7,281 nucleotides of DNA. It comes from Anaerolineales bacterium UBA5069 (lineage in GTDB: Bacteria; Chloroflexota; Anaerolineae; Caldilineales; Caldilineaceae). The notes under the pieces are model-generated. The model worked only from the letters and a program-made list of their open reading frames with translations, did not search any database and was not told where the DNA came from. Location of the stretch: the NCBI GenBank assembly GCA_002415895.1, contig DIAV01000206.1, positions 11,224 through 18,504 on the forward strand, written 5' to 3'. Below are positions 6,116 to 7,281 of this stretch, piece by piece. Position numbers and translations under genes: made by a program. Numbering within the stretch: the stretch's first letter is position 1; the number at the start of each line of letters is the position of its first letter.

Positions 6116-7281
6116 ATGTCGATTCTCACCAACTCCACCAACTCGACCAGCAATTCACAGTCTGTCAATGGCGCTGCACACGTGCCCTTCGCTGCCGAAA
6201 CCTCGGGCGAGAGCCCAGCGCAACCCTTCGCGTTTCAGCCCAATGCGCACGGCGCCTATACGGTCATCGAAATCGTAAAGGGCGAACGCGAGGCGCTGAC
6301 CCCACCCGACTATGTGGATGATGGCACCGTGGCGCTGAGCGAGAACAGTGTCAAAGTGTTGGAGAAGCGCTACCTGCGGCGGGATACGCATGGCGCGCTG
6401 CTGGAGACGCCCGCGGGAATGTTCTATCGCATTGCCTGGCACATGGCTCAGGTGGACGCTACGCACGGCGACGACAGCGCCGCTTCGGCCAAGGTTTTCT
6501 ACGACCTCCTCACCGAGCGGCGCTTCTATCCCAACAGCCCCACCTTCACGGGCGCAGGGACGCCGCTGGGGCAGTTGGCCGCCTGCTTCGTGCTGCCCAT
6601 TGCCGACGACATGGGCAAGGAGAGCGACGGCATCTTCAGCACGCTGCGCGTGGCCGCGCTCATCCAGCAGACAGGGGGCGGCAACGGCTTCTCGTTCTCG
6701 CGCCTGCGCCCGCGCAATGATCTGGTGCATACGTCAGCCGGGCGCGCAACGGGGCCCCTGGGCTTCCTCAGCGTCTATGACCATGCTTTTGGCGAGATTG
6801 CCCAGGGCGGCAGCCGGCGCGGGGCCAACATGGGCGTGCTGCGCATTGATCATCCGGATATCGAAGCATTCATCGAGTGCAAGTCGGTGGAAGGCTCAAT
6901 CGCCAACTTCAACATCTCCGTAGCCATTACCGACGAGTTCATGCGCGCAGTGAAGGACGACACCGACTTTGCGTTGCGCAACCCGCGCGATGGGCAGGTT
7001 GTGCAGAGGGTGCCGGCGCGCGATCTCTTTGCCAAGATCGTCAAATTCGCGCACCACAACGGCGAGCCGGGCGCGCTCTTCATTGACGCCGCCAACCGCA
7101 CCAACCCCGTGCCCCATCTGTATGATCTGGAAGCGACAAACCCGTGCGGAGAGCAGTGGCTGGGGCCCTATGAAAATTGCTGCCTTGGCTCAATCAACCT
7201 TGCCGTGCATGTCAAGCAGGATGCGGCGGGAACGAAAGTGGTGGATTGGGAACTGCTGACCCGCTCGATTGAGGAGAGCAC
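6116..7281 (+). CDS. nrdJ: Class II (adenosylcobalamin-dependent) ribonucleotide reductase, 3'-truncated
   Basis: Reduces ribonucleotides to deoxyribonucleotides using a thiyl radical generated from adenosylcobalamin; class II enzymes do not need oxygen. The frame is open for 388 codons to the window end, so the C-terminal half, including the tail cysteines, is not visible. Seen are KRYLRRD and [11 protein letters not shown] (start of the catalytic fold near residue 85), [10 protein letters not shown] then AACFVLPI with redox Cys157, [15 protein letters not shown] (185-199), [20 protein letters not shown] (from 230), and [21 protein letters not shown] (342-362). Asn342, Cys344 and Glu346 correspond to the active-site Asn, thiyl Cys and Glu of the family. 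NPCGE is the class II form; class I has a different version. The first 40 residues are Ser/Thr/Asn-rich and unconserved in character, and no N-terminal ATP cone is evident. It follows nrdR, its likely regulator. Confidence 0.96.
   Translation, partial: MSILTNSTNSTSNSQSVNGAAHVPFAAETSGESPAQPFAFQPNAHGAYTVIEIVKGEREALTPPDYVDDGTVALSENSVKVLEKRYLRRDTHGALLETPAGMFYRIAWHMAQVDATHGDDSAASAKVFYDLLTERRFYPNSPTFTGAGTPLGQLAACFVLPIADDMGKESDGIFSTLRVAALIQQTGGGNGFSFSRLRPRNDLVHTSAGRATGPLGFLSVYDHAFGEIAQGGSRRGANMGVLRIDHPDIEAFIECKSVEGSIANFNISVAITDEFMRAVKDDTDFALRNPRDGQVVQRVPARDLFAKIVKFAHHNGEPGALFIDAANRTNPVPHLYDLEATNPCGEQWLGPYENCCLGSINLAVHVKQDAAGTKVVDWELLTRSIEES
6128..6154 (+). repeat. Nine-base tandem repeats at the nrdJ N-terminus
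   Basis: ACCAACTCC, ACCAACTCG and ACCAGCAAT follow each other in frame and encode TNS-TNS-TSN. The first two units differ by one base. This low-complexity stretch probably arose by slippage and encodes a disordered N-terminal tail. Confidence 0.5.

Noticed and set aside
6348..6923. 191-codon open frame overlapping nrdJ
   Set aside because: It runs inside nrdJ in another frame, and the nrdJ frame carries all family motifs.
1..7281. Search for CRISPR arrays, tRNAs, insertion sequences and attachment sites
   Set aside because: No regularly spaced repeats, cloverleaf-like segments, transposase reading frames or terminal inverted repeats were seen.

Overview
The window is G+C-rich bacterial chromosome with five genes, all on the + strand. 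In order they are a 5'-truncated D-alanine--D-alanine ligase (ddl), ftsQ, ftsA, ftsZ, then after a 444-base gap nrdR, and a 3'-truncated class II ribonucleotide reductase (nrdJ). It is a core housekeeping locus, not a mobile or accessory region: I see no transposase, integrase, CRISPR array, tRNA or rRNA. The order ddl-ftsQ-ftsA-ftsZ is the classic tail of the dcw (division and cell wall) cluster. The adjoining nrdR and B12-dependent nrdJ suggest a free-living Chloroflexota (Anaerolineae/Caldilineae-like) bacterium. That placement is inferred from gene order, base composition and protein style, and no search was possible.

Positions 1-4918 hold the division block: peptidoglycan precursor synthesis (Ddl), the divisome membrane protein FtsQ, the actin-like membrane tether FtsA, and the tubulin-like ring protein FtsZ. 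Gaps between these genes are 92-220 bases and contain small dyads but no convincing promoter, so the block is probably one transcript started upstream of the window. It ends in a long GC hairpin 20 bases after ftsZ and a textbook intrinsic terminator at 5022-5048.

Positions 5049-5362 hold the nrdR control region. A good sigma-70-type promoter (TTGCAT, 17 bases, TATACT) is followed by two NrdR-box-like dyads whose centres lie 32 bp apart, the second overlapping the nrdR ribosome binding site. This predicts NrdR autorepression tuned to dATP/ATP. nrdR is followed by a short candidate terminator and a 306-base leader with a well-formed GNRA-tetraloop hairpin, a second hairpin and a T10 tract, then nrdJ, which runs off the right edge.

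No clear new system is present. The points most worth checking are the NrdR operator arrangement, the structured nrdR-nrdJ leader, and the same-frame open reading that continues past the two amber stops (ddl and ftsA).
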